Of a stretch of 6,450 nucleotides of DNA, positions 1 to 6,070 are shown piece after piece. The stretch covers positions 1 to 6,450 of the forward strand of contig JAFYMV010000163.1 in assembly GCA_017548225.1 (NCBI GenBank), read 5' to 3'. The position numbers and the translations under genes are program-made. Under the pieces are notes generated by a model, which was given only the letters and a program-made list of their open reading frames with translations, had not been told where the DNA came from and made no database searches. Source of the DNA: Bacteroidaceae bacterium. Lineage in GTDB: Bacteria; Bacteroidota; Bacteroidia; Bacteroidales; Bacteroidaceae. Position 1 is the first letter of the stretch, and each line of letters starts with the position of its first letter.

Positions 1-135
1 GAAACCAGGAGGCACGGGTACACCAATCAGGTTCATCTCAGCCAGATTGGCACCTTTACCACCGAGCAGATTCTTCATGTCTGCCTTACCTTCGGCCTTA
101 CCGTTACCGAATAAGTAAACTCTTTTTTCGCTCAT
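1..135 (-). CDS. ppdK: Pyruvate, phosphate dikinase, N-terminal fragment (runs off the window)
   Basis: Only the first 45 codons are present; the gene reads leftwards out of the window. Pyruvate phosphate dikinase interconverts pyruvate + ATP + Pi and phosphoenolpyruvate + AMP + PPi in the cytoplasm, and in anaerobic Bacteroidales can work in either the glycolytic or the gluconeogenic direction. The peptide starts MSEKRVYLFG and carries GGKGANLAEM (residues 25-34) and the end VPVPPGF (39-45), the typical opening of the N-terminal ATP-grasp nucleotide-binding domain. The family is usually around 870-910 residues, so about 95% is missing, including the phosphohistidine and PEP/pyruvate domains. 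The ATG at 133-135 follows an AT-rich leader without a Shine-Dalgarno sequence, usual for Bacteroidetes. It is divergent from ilvD. Family membership is nearly certain from this conserved N-terminus. Confidence 0.95.
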   Translation of the reverse strand, partial: MSEKRVYLFGNGKAEGKADMKNLLGGKGANLAEMNLIGVPVPPGF

Positions 136-223
136 AATTTTAAATAATTATTAAGGTAGTAAAAAATATGTTGTTTTGGTTATAGCTTAATATAATATAG
201 GTACACTATGCCCATTAACAAAG

Positions 224-255
224 CAAAGGTAAAGCATTTTTATGAAACTATGAAA
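224..255 (-). promoter_or_regulatory. Candidate Bacteroidetes-type promoter for ppdK
   Basis: Read on the minus strand, TACCTTTG (224-231) fits the Bacteroidetes -7 consensus TAnnTTTG exactly. A TTTC (252-255) lies 20 bp upstream, one base off the -33 consensus TTTG and at the expected spacing. Transcription would start near 217-219 and give a leader of about 83 nt before the ATG at 135. This is a pattern match only; no start site is shown by the sequence itself. Confidence 0.55.
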
Positions 256-288
256 TTCTCAAGCAAAAAAGATTCTCTCACCCGCACG

Positions 289-301
289 ATTTATCATAAA
301 T
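289..301. promoter_or_regulatory. Dyad ATTTAT-C-ATAAAT between the divergent promoters
   Basis: A perfect 13-bp odd-centred palindrome sits midway between the ppdK and ilvD promoter candidates. Its position would suit a regulator acting on both, but AT-rich palindromes of this size occur by chance and I recognise no regulator for it. Confidence 0.2.
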
Positions 302-333
302 TGCATAGGATAGAGAAAAAAGCAAGCAAGTTA

Positions 334-365
334 TTAGCTCAACCGAGATTTTCTCTCTAATTTTG
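334..365 (+). promoter_or_regulatory. Candidate Bacteroidetes-type promoter for ilvD
   Basis: TAATTTTG (358-365) matches the -7 consensus TAnnTTTG. TTAG (334-337), three of four matches to the -33 element TTTG, lies 20 bp upstream. The inferred start is near 371-373, giving an untranslated leader of about 138 nt, long enough to hold the stem-loops at 416-478. It could also serve the DUF5686-type gene downstream, since no strong promoter is visible between the two genes. Confidence 0.55.
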
Positions 366-415
366 CAGTCTTTTATATTATTAAAATAAACAGTTTTAGC
401 AGACACAATCATGGA

Positions 416-478
416 GTCAATGCTCGCGAGAAAAACACAGAATGAACAGTTCTATTCGCATTGACAAAGTGAGACTTT
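416..478 (+). promoter_or_regulatory. Structured 5' leader of ilvD (two adjacent stem-loops)
   Basis: GTCAATGC (416-423) pairs perfectly with GCATTGAC (458-465), an 8-bp stem closing a 34-nt loop. Directly next to it AAAGT (466-470) pairs with ACTTT (474-478) across a GAG loop. The large loop begins within the palindrome CTCGCGAG (423-430) and contains the dyad GAAC-A-GTTC (444-452). Downstream is an A-rich stretch to the ATG at 510. There is no U-run, so it does not look like a classical attenuator. It is not a T-box, leucine riboswitch or other class that I can name. The pairing is seen directly; a regulatory role is inferred. Confidence 0.35.
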
Positions 479-509
479 AACAAGTTAACTAATAAAACAA
501 AAAAAAGAT

Positions 510-2333
510 ATGAAACACGCATTAAGAAGCGCAACAAGCACTGAGGGTCGCCGCATGTCGGGAGCCCGCGCACTCTGGATTGCCAATGGTATGAAACGCG
601 AGATGATGGGCAAACCTATCATCGCCATCGCTAACTCGTTTACTCAATTCGTACCGGGTCATACACACTTGCACGAGATTGGTCAAATCGTGAAACGCGA
701 AATCGAAGCATTGGGCTGCTATGCAGCAGAATTCAACACCATCGCTATCGACGACGGTATCGCTATGGGCCACGATGGCATGCTCTACTCACTTCCTTCA
801 CGCGATATTATTGCCGATAGCGTAGAATATATGTGTAATGCGCACAAAGCCGACGCACTCATCTGCATCAGCAACTGCGATAAGATTACTCCAGGCATGC
901 TCATGGCATCAATGCGTCTAAATATCCCCACCGTATTCGTATCAGGCGGACCTATGGAGGCTGGTGACTTGAACGGACAACACCTTGACCTCATTGACGC
1001 GATGATCAAGTCGGCCGACGAGAGCGTAAGCGATGAAGAGGTGGCAGCTATCGAATGTTGTGCATGCCCTGGTTGCGGCAGCTGTTCAGGCATGTTTACC
1101 GCTAACTCCATGAATTGCCTTAACGAAGCTATTGGTCTTGCTCTCCCCGGTAACGGCACCATCGTGGCTACACATAAAAACCGTATCGAACTCTTCAAGC
1201 AAGCCGCACGCCTCGTAGTAGAGAATGCTTACAAATATTATCGCGATGGTGATGAGAGCGTATTGCCCAAAAGCATTGCTACCCGTGAGGCATTCCTCAA
1301 TGCCATGACATTGGATATAGCCATGGGTGGATCTACCAATACTGTATTGCACCTCTTAGCAGTGGCCAATGAGGCTGGTGTGGACTTCACAATGGACGAT
1401 ATCGATGCGCTCTCACGCAGAGTACCCTGCATCTGTAAGGTAGCACCCACCACACAGAAATTCCACATCGAAGATGTAAACCGCGCCGGCGGTATCCTCG
1501 GCATTATGGGCGAGTTGGCTAAGGGTGGGTTGCTTGACACCACATTGAAGCGTGTAGACGGACGCACACTCGCCGAAGCCATCGACACCTATTCAATTTT
1601 CCGCAAAGGATTCGAACTTAACACTCAAGATTCTACGCTCACCGCCCAGAAGGTATACCACAGTGCGCCTGCCCGCAAGTTCAGCAATGTGATGGGTTCA
1701 CAGGAAACCTACTACAAAGAGCTCGATACCGATCGTAGCGAAGGTTGCATCCGCGATCTTGAACACGCCTACTCTAAAGATGGCGGACTTGCCGTGCTCA
1801 AGGGCAATATTGCGCAAGACGGCTGCGTAGTAAAGACCGCCGGTGTAGACGAGAGCATCTGGAAGTTCTCTGGTCCCGCCAAAGTATACGACTCACAAGA
1901 TGCCGCAGTAGAAGGCATCCTTGGTGGCGATATCGTAGCTGGCGATGTTGTTGTCATCACCCACGAAGGTCCTAAGGGTGGTCCCGGTATGCAGGAGATG
2001 CTCTACCCTACCTCATACATCAAGTCAAAGCATCTCGGCAAGGCCTGCGCCCTCATTACCGACGGTCGTTTCTCTGGAGGTACATCAGGACTCAGCATCG
2101 GCCATATATCTCCTGAAGCTGCAGCTGGCGGTAACATTGGTAAAATTATTACCGGCGACATCATCGACATCGACATACCCAACCGCACTATCAATGTGCG
2201 CCTCAGCGATGAAGAACTTGCCGCACGCCCCATGACTCCCGTAACCCGTCAGCGCGTGGTATCAAAAGCACTAAAGGCCTATGCTTCACTCGTAAGCTCG
2301 GCTGATAAGGGTGCTATCCGCATGATTGATTAA
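510..2333 (+). CDS. ilvD: Dihydroxy-acid dehydratase (EC 4.2.1.9)
   Basis: IlvD dehydrates 2,3-dihydroxy-isovalerate and 2,3-dihydroxy-3-methylvalerate to the 2-keto acids that become valine/leucine and isoleucine. It is a cytoplasmic Fe-S enzyme with Mg. The 607-residue product matches the E. coli-type protein (about 616) from end to end. Seen: VPGHTHL (48-54), the SNCDKITPGM signature (121-130), CPGCGSCSGMFTANSMNC (186-203), MGGSTNTVLHLLA (272-284) and TDGRFSGGTSGLSIGH (517-532). By alignment from memory with E. coli IlvD, Cys123 and Cys192 hold the cluster, Asp82, Asp124, carboxylated Lys125 and Glu496 bind Mg, and Ser522 is the base; all are present. Gly50 sits where the [2Fe-2S] subclass has a third Cys, suggesting the oxygen-labile [4Fe-4S] type, fitting an anaerobe. 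The start is the first ATG, directly before the conserved LRSATSTEGRRMSGARALW segment. No ilvB, ilvN or ilvC gene follows; the next gene is a barrel protein 10 bp downstream. Confidence 0.98.
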   Translation: MKHALRSATSTEGRRMSGARALWIANGMKREMMGKPIIAIANSFTQFVPGHTHLHEIGQIVKREIEALGCYAAEFNTIAIDDGIAMGHDGMLYSLPSRDIIADSVEYMCNAHKADALICISNCDKITPGMLMASMRLNIPTVFVSGGPMEAGDLNGQHLDLIDAMIKSADESVSDEEVAAIECCACPGCGSCSGMFTANSMNCLNEAIGLALPGNGTIVATHKNRIELFKQAARLVVENAYKYYRDGDESVLPKSIATREAFLNAMTLDIAMGGSTNTVLHLLAVANEAGVDFTMDDIDALSRRVPCICKVAPTTQKFHIEDVNRAGGILGIMGELAKGGLLDTTLKRVDGRTLAEAIDTYSIFRKGFELNTQDSTLTAQKVYHSAPARKFSNVMGSQETYYKELDTDRSEGCIRDLEHAYSKDGGLAVLKGNIAQDGCVVKTAGVDESIWKFSGPAKVYDSQDAAVEGILGGDIVAGDVVVITHEGPKGGPGMQEMLYPTSYIKSKHLGKACALITDGRFSGGTSGLSIGHISPEAAAGGNIGKIITGDIIDIDIPNRTINVRLSDEELAARPMTPVTRQRVVSKALKAYASLVSSADKGAIRMID

Positions 2334-2343
2334 CCAACCGGGA

Positions 2344-4908
2344 ATGGACAGAGGCTTCAGGCATATACTTTACCCCTTCGTACTATTCCTATTGTTTATA
2401 GGATATAGTTCTGATGTACACGCTACCATCACACGCATCTACGGCTCGGTGACCGACTCGGTCACCCGAGAGACGATGCCTTATGTGTCGGTATATCTGC
2501 GCAATACGACCGATGGTTGTCAAACTGACAAGGATGGTAATTTTTCATTCCTAACTTCAGAAGACCGAGCTGTGCTCGTCGTATCATCAGTAGGATACGA
2601 AGAAAAGTATATCTCAGTAGATGCACGCACACAATACCCACTACACATCAAGTTATCACCTGCTGTGTATGAATTGAGCGAGGTAGAAATCAAGCCCGAG
2701 CGCGAGCGCTATCGCCGAAAAGAAAACCCCGCCGTAGAATTAGTGCAGAGCCTCATCAAGAAACGCGAGCAACACAGACTTGATAGCCACGAGTACTACA
2801 GCCGCGACCGACATGAATTGCTGACAATAGCACTCAGCAACTTTGACAAGAGTAAGCTACAACAAGAGCTACTAGAAAGAATCGGAGTTTTGCAAAACTA
2901 CCTAGACACTTCGCTCGTGTCAGGAAAGCCTATTCTCAACATCTCTTCACGCGAACTCATCGGTAGCGACCACTACCGTAAATCACCCGAAAGCCACAGA
3001 AAGCATGTCACTGCGCGTCGTCGTGCGGGAGTTGATGATTTCATCTCAGAACAAGAGATTGATGGTATTTTTGAGGAGGTATTTAAGGATGTAGACATCT
3101 TCCAAAACGACATCAACCTTCTACGCAACCGTTTTGTAAGTCCGCTTTCAACACTCGGTCCTACAGTGTATAAGTATTACATTATGGACACTATCCAGGT
3201 AGAGGGTACGCCTTGCATTGATCTCGCCTTTGTGCCGTTCAATTCCGAGTCACATGGTTTTACCGGACACCTTTACCTGACGGCCGATAGCACACATTTC
3301 ATCAAATGGGCGCAAATGACCACACCATACGACATTAATCTCAATTTTGTGCGCACGCTGAGCGTGTCACAGACCTTCACTCCCGCTGCTGATGGTACTC
3401 CCCTACTCGACAAAGAGACCCTAACAGCCGAAGTGGAGATTACAGCACAAATCAATGGAGTATATGTCAAGCGCGAGGTAAGCTACCGTAATTATCTGCT
3501 TGATGAGCCCGCACGACTTGAACTATTCTACCAACCTGAGAGCGTAGTCGAAGAAGCAGGAGCCCGCGAACGCAGCGAAGCCTATTGGGAAGCCAACCGC
3601 ATAGGACATGTTAGCGAGAAGGAACGCTCGGTAGGCGATATGATTGCCCATCTGCGAGAGTACCCGCTCTTCTATTGGACAGAGAAGGTTATCACCTATC
3701 TTTTCACTGGCTATGTACCCAACAAGAAGGAAGAACCGGAGTTCTTTTACGGACCGCTTAACACCTCTATCAGCAACAATGCTCTAGAAGGACTGCGTCT
3801 GCGCGTAGGAGGCATGACTTCAGCCTATCTCAACCCCCATCTCATGGGACGCTTCTTCGTTGCCTATGGCTTTGGCGACAACCGTCTCAAATATATGGGC
3901 GAGGTAGAATACTCGTTCAAGAAGAAGAAAGAGCATATCAACGAGTTCCCCATACACTCACTACGCCTGCGTTATGAGAACGACATCTATCAGTACGGAC
4001 AGACCTATCTCTATACCAATAAGGACAATGTCTTCCTCAACCTCAAGCGTATGGAGGACAATCAGATAGGCTATCTCCGAAAAGCAGAATTTTCATACAA
4101 CCGAGAGCACTACAATCACCTGTCCTACGCACTCGTATTACGCAACAAGGTTTATGAAAGCAGCCATCTGATGCCGTTCGAGACTATTGGAGGCGCTACC
4201 CCCACCGAATTACCACAAACTGAATTGGAGTTGAATCTACGCTATGCTCCAGACGAGAAGTTTGTACAAAAGAAATGGGACCGCACCCCTCTACTCCCCG
4301 AACGCCCCGTATTCAACCTCTCACACAAGGTAGCCCTTAAGGATGTACTCGGCAGTCAGTTTACCTGCCACCACACCGAAGCCAGCGCCCGCAAACGATT
4401 CTGGCTATCCTCATTCGGATATATCGAGTCTGTTGTCAGGGGAGGTCGCGTTTGGAACGATGTCCCATATCCGCTCCTCATCACCCCCAATGTGAATCTC
4501 TCATACACCTTACAAAAAGAATCATTTGCCTTGATGAATCCGATGGAGTTCATGGCCGACACCTATGGTGCGTGGGAGACTATTTATTACATGAATGGAC
4601 TTATATTCAATCGCATACCCCTCATCAAGAAATTGGGTTGGCGCGAGGTTATCGATTTCAAGGGATTCTATGGTAGTCTGCGTCCGAGCAATAATCCCGC
4701 TCTCACAAACAATCACAATCTCTACCTTTTCCCCTTGGATCACGAATACAAAAATCCACTTACTGACATGCCCTACATGGAGCTCTCGTTCGGCATCGAA
4801 AACATCTTCAAGGTACTCGAAGTTGACTACATACGACGCCTTACCTATACCGACATTCCTGGCATCAATAAACACGGAATACGCATCCGTGTACATGCAC
4901 AGTTCTGA
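2344..4908 (+). CDS. DUF5686-type outer-membrane protein with carboxypeptidase-regulatory-like domain
   Basis: 854 residues from the ATG at 2344. Residues 1-27 are a signal peptide: basic start, hydrophobic core ILYPFVLFLLFIGY (8-21), signal peptidase I-like VHA before Thr28. About 30-118 form a CarboxypepD_reg-like beta-sandwich (IYGSVTDSVTRETMPYVSV at 32-50, SSVGY at 81-85). A charged KENPAVELVQSLIKKRE segment (126-142) opens the middle region, as in DUF5686 proteins. From about 465 to the end, alternating aromatic/polar strands look like a beta-barrel, and the chain ends RVHAQF with the terminal Phe typical of outer-membrane barrels. It therefore probably sits in the outer membrane with a periplasmic N-terminal part; the molecular function is unknown. 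The family, usually 800-860 residues, is common in Bacteroidetes. The frame stays open to a TTG at 2326, overlapping ilvD, but I prefer ATG 2344, which begins a proper signal peptide 10 bp after the ilvD stop. Cotranscription with ilvD is likely. The family call is firm, the role is not. Confidence 0.88.
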   Translation: MDRGFRHILYPFVLFLLFIGYSSDVHATITRIYGSVTDSVTRETMPYVSVYLRNTTDGCQTDKDGNFSFLTSEDRAVLVVSSVGYEEKYISVDARTQYPLHIKLSPAVYELSEVEIKPERERYRRKENPAVELVQSLIKKREQHRLDSHEYYSRDRHELLTIALSNFDKSKLQQELLERIGVLQNYLDTSLVSGKPILNISSRELIGSDHYRKSPESHRKHVTARRRAGVDDFISEQEIDGIFEEVFKDVDIFQNDINLLRNRFVSPLSTLGPTVYKYYIMDTIQVEGTPCIDLAFVPFNSESHGFTGHLYLTADSTHFIKWAQMTTPYDINLNFVRTLSVSQTFTPAADGTPLLDKETLTAEVEITAQINGVYVKREVSYRNYLLDEPARLELFYQPESVVEEAGARERSEAYWEANRIGHVSEKERSVGDMIAHLREYPLFYWTEKVITYLFTGYVPNKKEEPEFFYGPLNTSISNNALEGLRLRVGGMTSAYLNPHLMGRFFVAYGFGDNRLKYMGEVEYSFKKKKEHINEFPIHSLRLRYENDIYQYGQTYLYTNKDNVFLNLKRMEDNQIGYLRKAEFSYNREHYNHLSYALVLRNKVYESSHLMPFETIGGATPTELPQTELELNLRYAPDEKFVQKKWDRTPLLPERPVFNLSHKVALKDVLGSQFTCHHTEASARKRFWLSSFGYIESVVRGGRVWNDVPYPLLITPNVNLSYTLQKESFALMNPMEFMADTYGAWETIYYMNGLIFNRIPLIKKLGWREVIDFKGFYGSLRPSNNPALTNNHNLYLFPLDHEYKNPLTDMPYMELSFGIENIFKVLEVDYIRRLTYTDIPGINKHGIRIRVHAQF

Positions 4909-4960
4909 GGAATATATTATCTAGATCCTCCATGAAGTGCTAATTTCACAAATAAAATCG

Positions 4961-4968
4961 CACCTTTG
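4961..4968 (+). promoter_or_regulatory. -7-like box ahead of the FKBP gene
   Basis: CACCTTTG differs from the Bacteroidetes -7 consensus TAnnTTTG only at the first base and lies 38 bp upstream of the ATG at 5007. No TTTG-like -33 element is present at the expected 19-21 bp spacing. The 98-bp gap 4909-5006 otherwise holds AT-rich sequence and a weak GAGGA/TCCTC pairing (4907-4911 with 4926-4930). I found no convincing terminator for the upstream gene. Confidence 0.35.
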
Positions 4969-5006
4969 TGGAATAATTCTTTTATATACTAAACAAATAC
5001 CGAGCT

Positions 5007-5405
5007 ATGCCCACTATGGACAATCAATATAAGACCCGCAACCAGGAGTTCCTGCAAGAGTATGCCCAGCGTCCTGGCGTGAAGACCATGTTCAACGGCA
5101 TCATGTACCGCATCATCAACAAAGGCAACGGTCCCAAGCCGTCGGCCAAGAGTTATGTCACCGTATACTTTGCAGGCAAGCTCATCAACGGCAAGGTGTT
5201 TGACCAGACGCAGAAGGGGCGTCCCGCCACCTTCCGCTTGAGCGAGCTCATCACAGGGTGGAACACCGCCTTACGCGAGATGCCCGCCGGCTCACGCTGG
5301 GAGATTGTCATCCCCTACCATCTCGGCTACGGCTCCCGCTCGGTAGGCGCCATCAAAGCCTTCTCCACCCTCATCTTCGACATCACCCTACTCGATGTGA
5401 GATAA
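5007..5405 (+). CDS. Small FKBP-type peptidyl-prolyl cis-trans isomerase
   Basis: A 132-residue protein with one FKBP domain (about 43-132) behind a short charged N-terminal segment (MDNQYKTRNQEFLQEYAQR, residues 4-22). It should catalyse cis-trans isomerisation of X-Pro bonds during folding. No signal peptide is present, so the cytoplasm is expected. Seen: VTVYFAGKLINGKVFDQT (51-68) with the Phe65-Asp66 pair, FRLSELITGW (76-85) with the pocket Trp85, MPAGSRWEIVIPYHLGYG (92-109) with Tyr108, and the last strand STLIFDITLLDV (120-131). Where FKBP12-like proteins read IPP before the last strand, this one has IKA (116-118); Bacteroidales relatives often read IPA there (from memory). The start could be ATG 5007 or ATG 5016; neither has a Shine-Dalgarno sequence and the difference is three residues. 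Codon use is visibly more G+C-rich at third positions than in the two genes upstream. Family certain; substrate unknown. Confidence 0.95.
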   Translation: MPTMDNQYKTRNQEFLQEYAQRPGVKTMFNGIMYRIINKGNGPKPSAKSYVTVYFAGKLINGKVFDQTQKGRPATFRLSELITGWNTALREMPAGSRWEIVIPYHLGYGSRSVGAIKAFSTLIFDITLLDVR

Positions 5406-5408
5406 CCA

Positions 5409-5416
5409 TACCTTTG
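5409..5416 (+). promoter_or_regulatory. -7-like TACCTTTG just after the FKBP stop codon
   Basis: An exact TAnnTTTG match starts 4 bp after the FKBP stop codon. No TTTG is seen at the -33 position. If active it would transcribe the hairpin-repeat block rather than a protein gene. It may be a chance match. Confidence 0.2.
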
Positions 5417-5417
5417 A

Positions 5418-5447
5418 ACGATTAACGAGGAACGTTGAATGCTTAAC
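5418..5447. repeat. Left copy of a loose inverted repeat bounding the hairpin block
   Basis: ACGATTAACG (5418-5427) and GTTGAATGCTTAAC (5434-5447) resemble, in reverse orientation, CATTAATCAT (6277-6286, 8 of 10) and CTTAACCGTTCAAC (6264-6277, 11 of 14) at the other end of the block. The left copy has six extra bases between its two parts. The words are AT-rich and of a kind common between Bacteroidales genes, so shared origin is uncertain. Confidence 0.35.
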
Positions 5448-5475
5448 GCCGACGCGGGATGAAAGCGTCGGTTAA
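5443..5475. repeat. Hairpin with GGGATGAAA loop
   Basis: CCGACGC (5449-5455) pairs with GCGTCGG (5465-5471) around loop GGGATGAAA (5456-5464); TTAA/TTAA extends the stem beyond a two-base bulge. The loop is the same as in the tandem units at 5554-5651, while the stem sequence is different. It lies 38 bp past the FKBP stop and could slow or end transcription, but no U-run follows. Confidence 0.7.
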
Positions 5476-5517
5476 TCCTACTCCATAGGCTTTTCCTCCT
5501 CCTTGCCTGCATAGATT

Positions 5518-5543
5518 AAGCGAGCTTATCTCTGCCCTCGCTT
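5518..5543. repeat. Hairpin AAGCGAG / CTCGCTT
   Basis: AAGCGAG (5518-5524) pairs perfectly with CTCGCTT (5537-5543) across a 12-nt loop. The loop word CTTATCTC resembles TTTATCTT and TTTATCTC in the 39-bp array (5739-5746, 5778-5785), hinting at a shared origin. It lies directly left of the tandem array. Confidence 0.5.
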
Positions 5544-5553
5544 CGTTCGTCGG

Positions 5554-5651
5554 TTGCGACGGCAACACGGGATAAAAACGTTGCTTGCGATGCCAATGCG
5601 GGATGAGCATTGGTTGCGACAGCAACGCGGTATGATAGCGTTGCTTGCGAC
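5554..5651. repeat. Tandem array of 29-31 bp hairpin units (TTGCGA spacer, GGGATGA-type loop)
   Basis: Three units begin with TTGCGA at 5554, 5585 and 5614, and a fourth partial one at 5645. Each contains a hairpin. Unit 1 pairs GCAAC (5562-5566) with GTTGC (5580-5584) around a GGGATAAAA-containing loop. Unit 2 pairs CCAATGC (5593-5599) with GCATTGG (5607-5613), loop GGGATGA. Unit 3 pairs GCAACGC (5622-5628) with GCGTTGC (5638-5644), loop GGTATGATA. Stem bases change in pairs while the loop stays close to GGGATGA. Alternative pairings GTTGC-N4-GCAAC across unit starts (5553-5566, 5613-5626) are also possible. Confidence 0.8.
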
Positions 5652-5655
5652 GAAG

Positions 5656-5784
5656 AAAACTTTAGTTTTCCCGAGGAGTGCTGCTTGCAGCCTATAAACT
5701 TTAGTTCTCCCGAGGAGTGCTGCATGCAGCCTTTAAGGTTTATCTTCCTCCGAAGAGCGTGCTTTAGCACCATTAGGTTTATCT
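5656..5784. repeat. 39-bp-period tandem array, each unit with up to three mini-hairpins
   Basis: Units begin at 5657, 5696, 5735 and 5774 (partial). Units 1 and 2 agree at 36 of 39 positions; unit 3 is divergent, and units 3 and 4 share AGGTTTATCT. Each full unit has, in order, a short hairpin of type AAACT-TT-AGTTT (longest at 5656-5669), one of type CTCC-CGA-GGAG (5707-5717), and one of type GCTGC-TT-GCAGC (5680-5691; perfect palindrome at 5719-5730). In unit 3 the second becomes TCTTC-N4-GAAGA (5743-5756) and the third GTGCT-TT-AGCAC (5759-5770), keeping pairing by two-sided changes; the first is lost or weak. Confidence 0.8.
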
Positions 5785-5796
5785 CAAAGTATTATT

Positions 5797-6006
5797 TAGG
5801 CAATAATATAGATGTTGTCCAAGTCGCTTGCCACCTACACCCCCTACCCCTACGGGTACTCCCCCCCTGCCTGAGGGAGAGTGCAGTCGGTTTCACCGAG
5901 TGATTACATTCGACATCGTCGACAGCACTGTCCCCCAGACAGGGGGACGAGCGCAAAGCGCGGAGGGGGTGGAAAACTTTTTGGACAACTGCGATATTAT
6001 CTCCTA
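5797..6006. mobile_element. MITE-like inverted-repeat element, about 210 bp
   Basis: The two halves are imperfect reverse complements. ATAATAT (5803-5809) matches ATATTAT (5994-6000), GTTGTCCAA (5814-5822) matches TTGGACAAC (5981-5989), and a 52-bp segment (5838-5889) matches 5920-5971 without gaps, CACCCCCT against AGGGGGTG at its outer ends. Inside the 52-bp arms the hairpins differ between sides but keep their positions: TACCC-N4-GGGTA on the left against GCGC-AAA-GCGC (5951-5961) on the right. The right arm also holds GTCCCCC-N5-GGGGGAC (5930-5948). The middle holds TCGGT-TTC-ACCGA (5887-5899). The ends read TAGG...CCTA, with TATTTA on both sides (5793-5798, 6007-6012) as a possible target duplication. 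No transposase is encoded; a non-autonomous element is inferred. Confidence 0.55.
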
Positions 6007-6070
6007 TATTTATAAAACAAAAAACACCAAAGGCTAAAAGTTAATAGAAAACAACCAATAGCTAACAGCA

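Noticed and set aside
411..464. 17-codon frame in the ilvD leader as an attenuator leader peptide
   Set aside because: It lacks the Leu/Val/Ile codon run expected of such peptides, and no terminator with a U-run follows.
1945..2235. Open frames on other frames and strands inside ilvD, the DUF5686-type gene and the FKBP gene
   Set aside because: They lie wholly or mostly within strongly supported genes and show no domain or sensible composition.
2326..2343. TTG start for the DUF5686-type protein overlapping ilvD
   Set aside because: The ATG at 2344 gives a cleaner signal peptide and needs no overlap; the six extra residues add nothing recognisable.
4907..4930. Terminator stem GAGGA/TCCTC after the DUF5686-type gene
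   Set aside because: Only 5 bp with a 14-nt loop, overlapping the stop codon, and without a U-run.
5443..5475. Classical intrinsic terminator for the FKBP gene
   Set aside because: The stem is good but what follows is CCTACTCC rather than a U-run, and its loop ties it to the repeat family; a role in termination remains possible but is not shown.
5516..5773. Minus-strand open frame of 85 codons across both tandem arrays, with repeated QHSSGELKF-like peptide
   Set aside because: The peptide repeat is only the translation of the 39-bp DNA repeat, which is in frame because 39 is divisible by 3. Composition is odd, there is no promoter or domain, and hairpin conservation explains the sequence better.
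5554..5784. CRISPR array
   Set aside because: Repeats are directly adjacent with no unique spacers, and each unit is itself made of hairpins; no cas gene is near.
5610..5903. Plus-strand open frame of 97 codons through the arrays and into the inverted-repeat element
   Set aside because: It crosses two different repeat families and has no recognisable domain; the open frame is a by-product of repeats.
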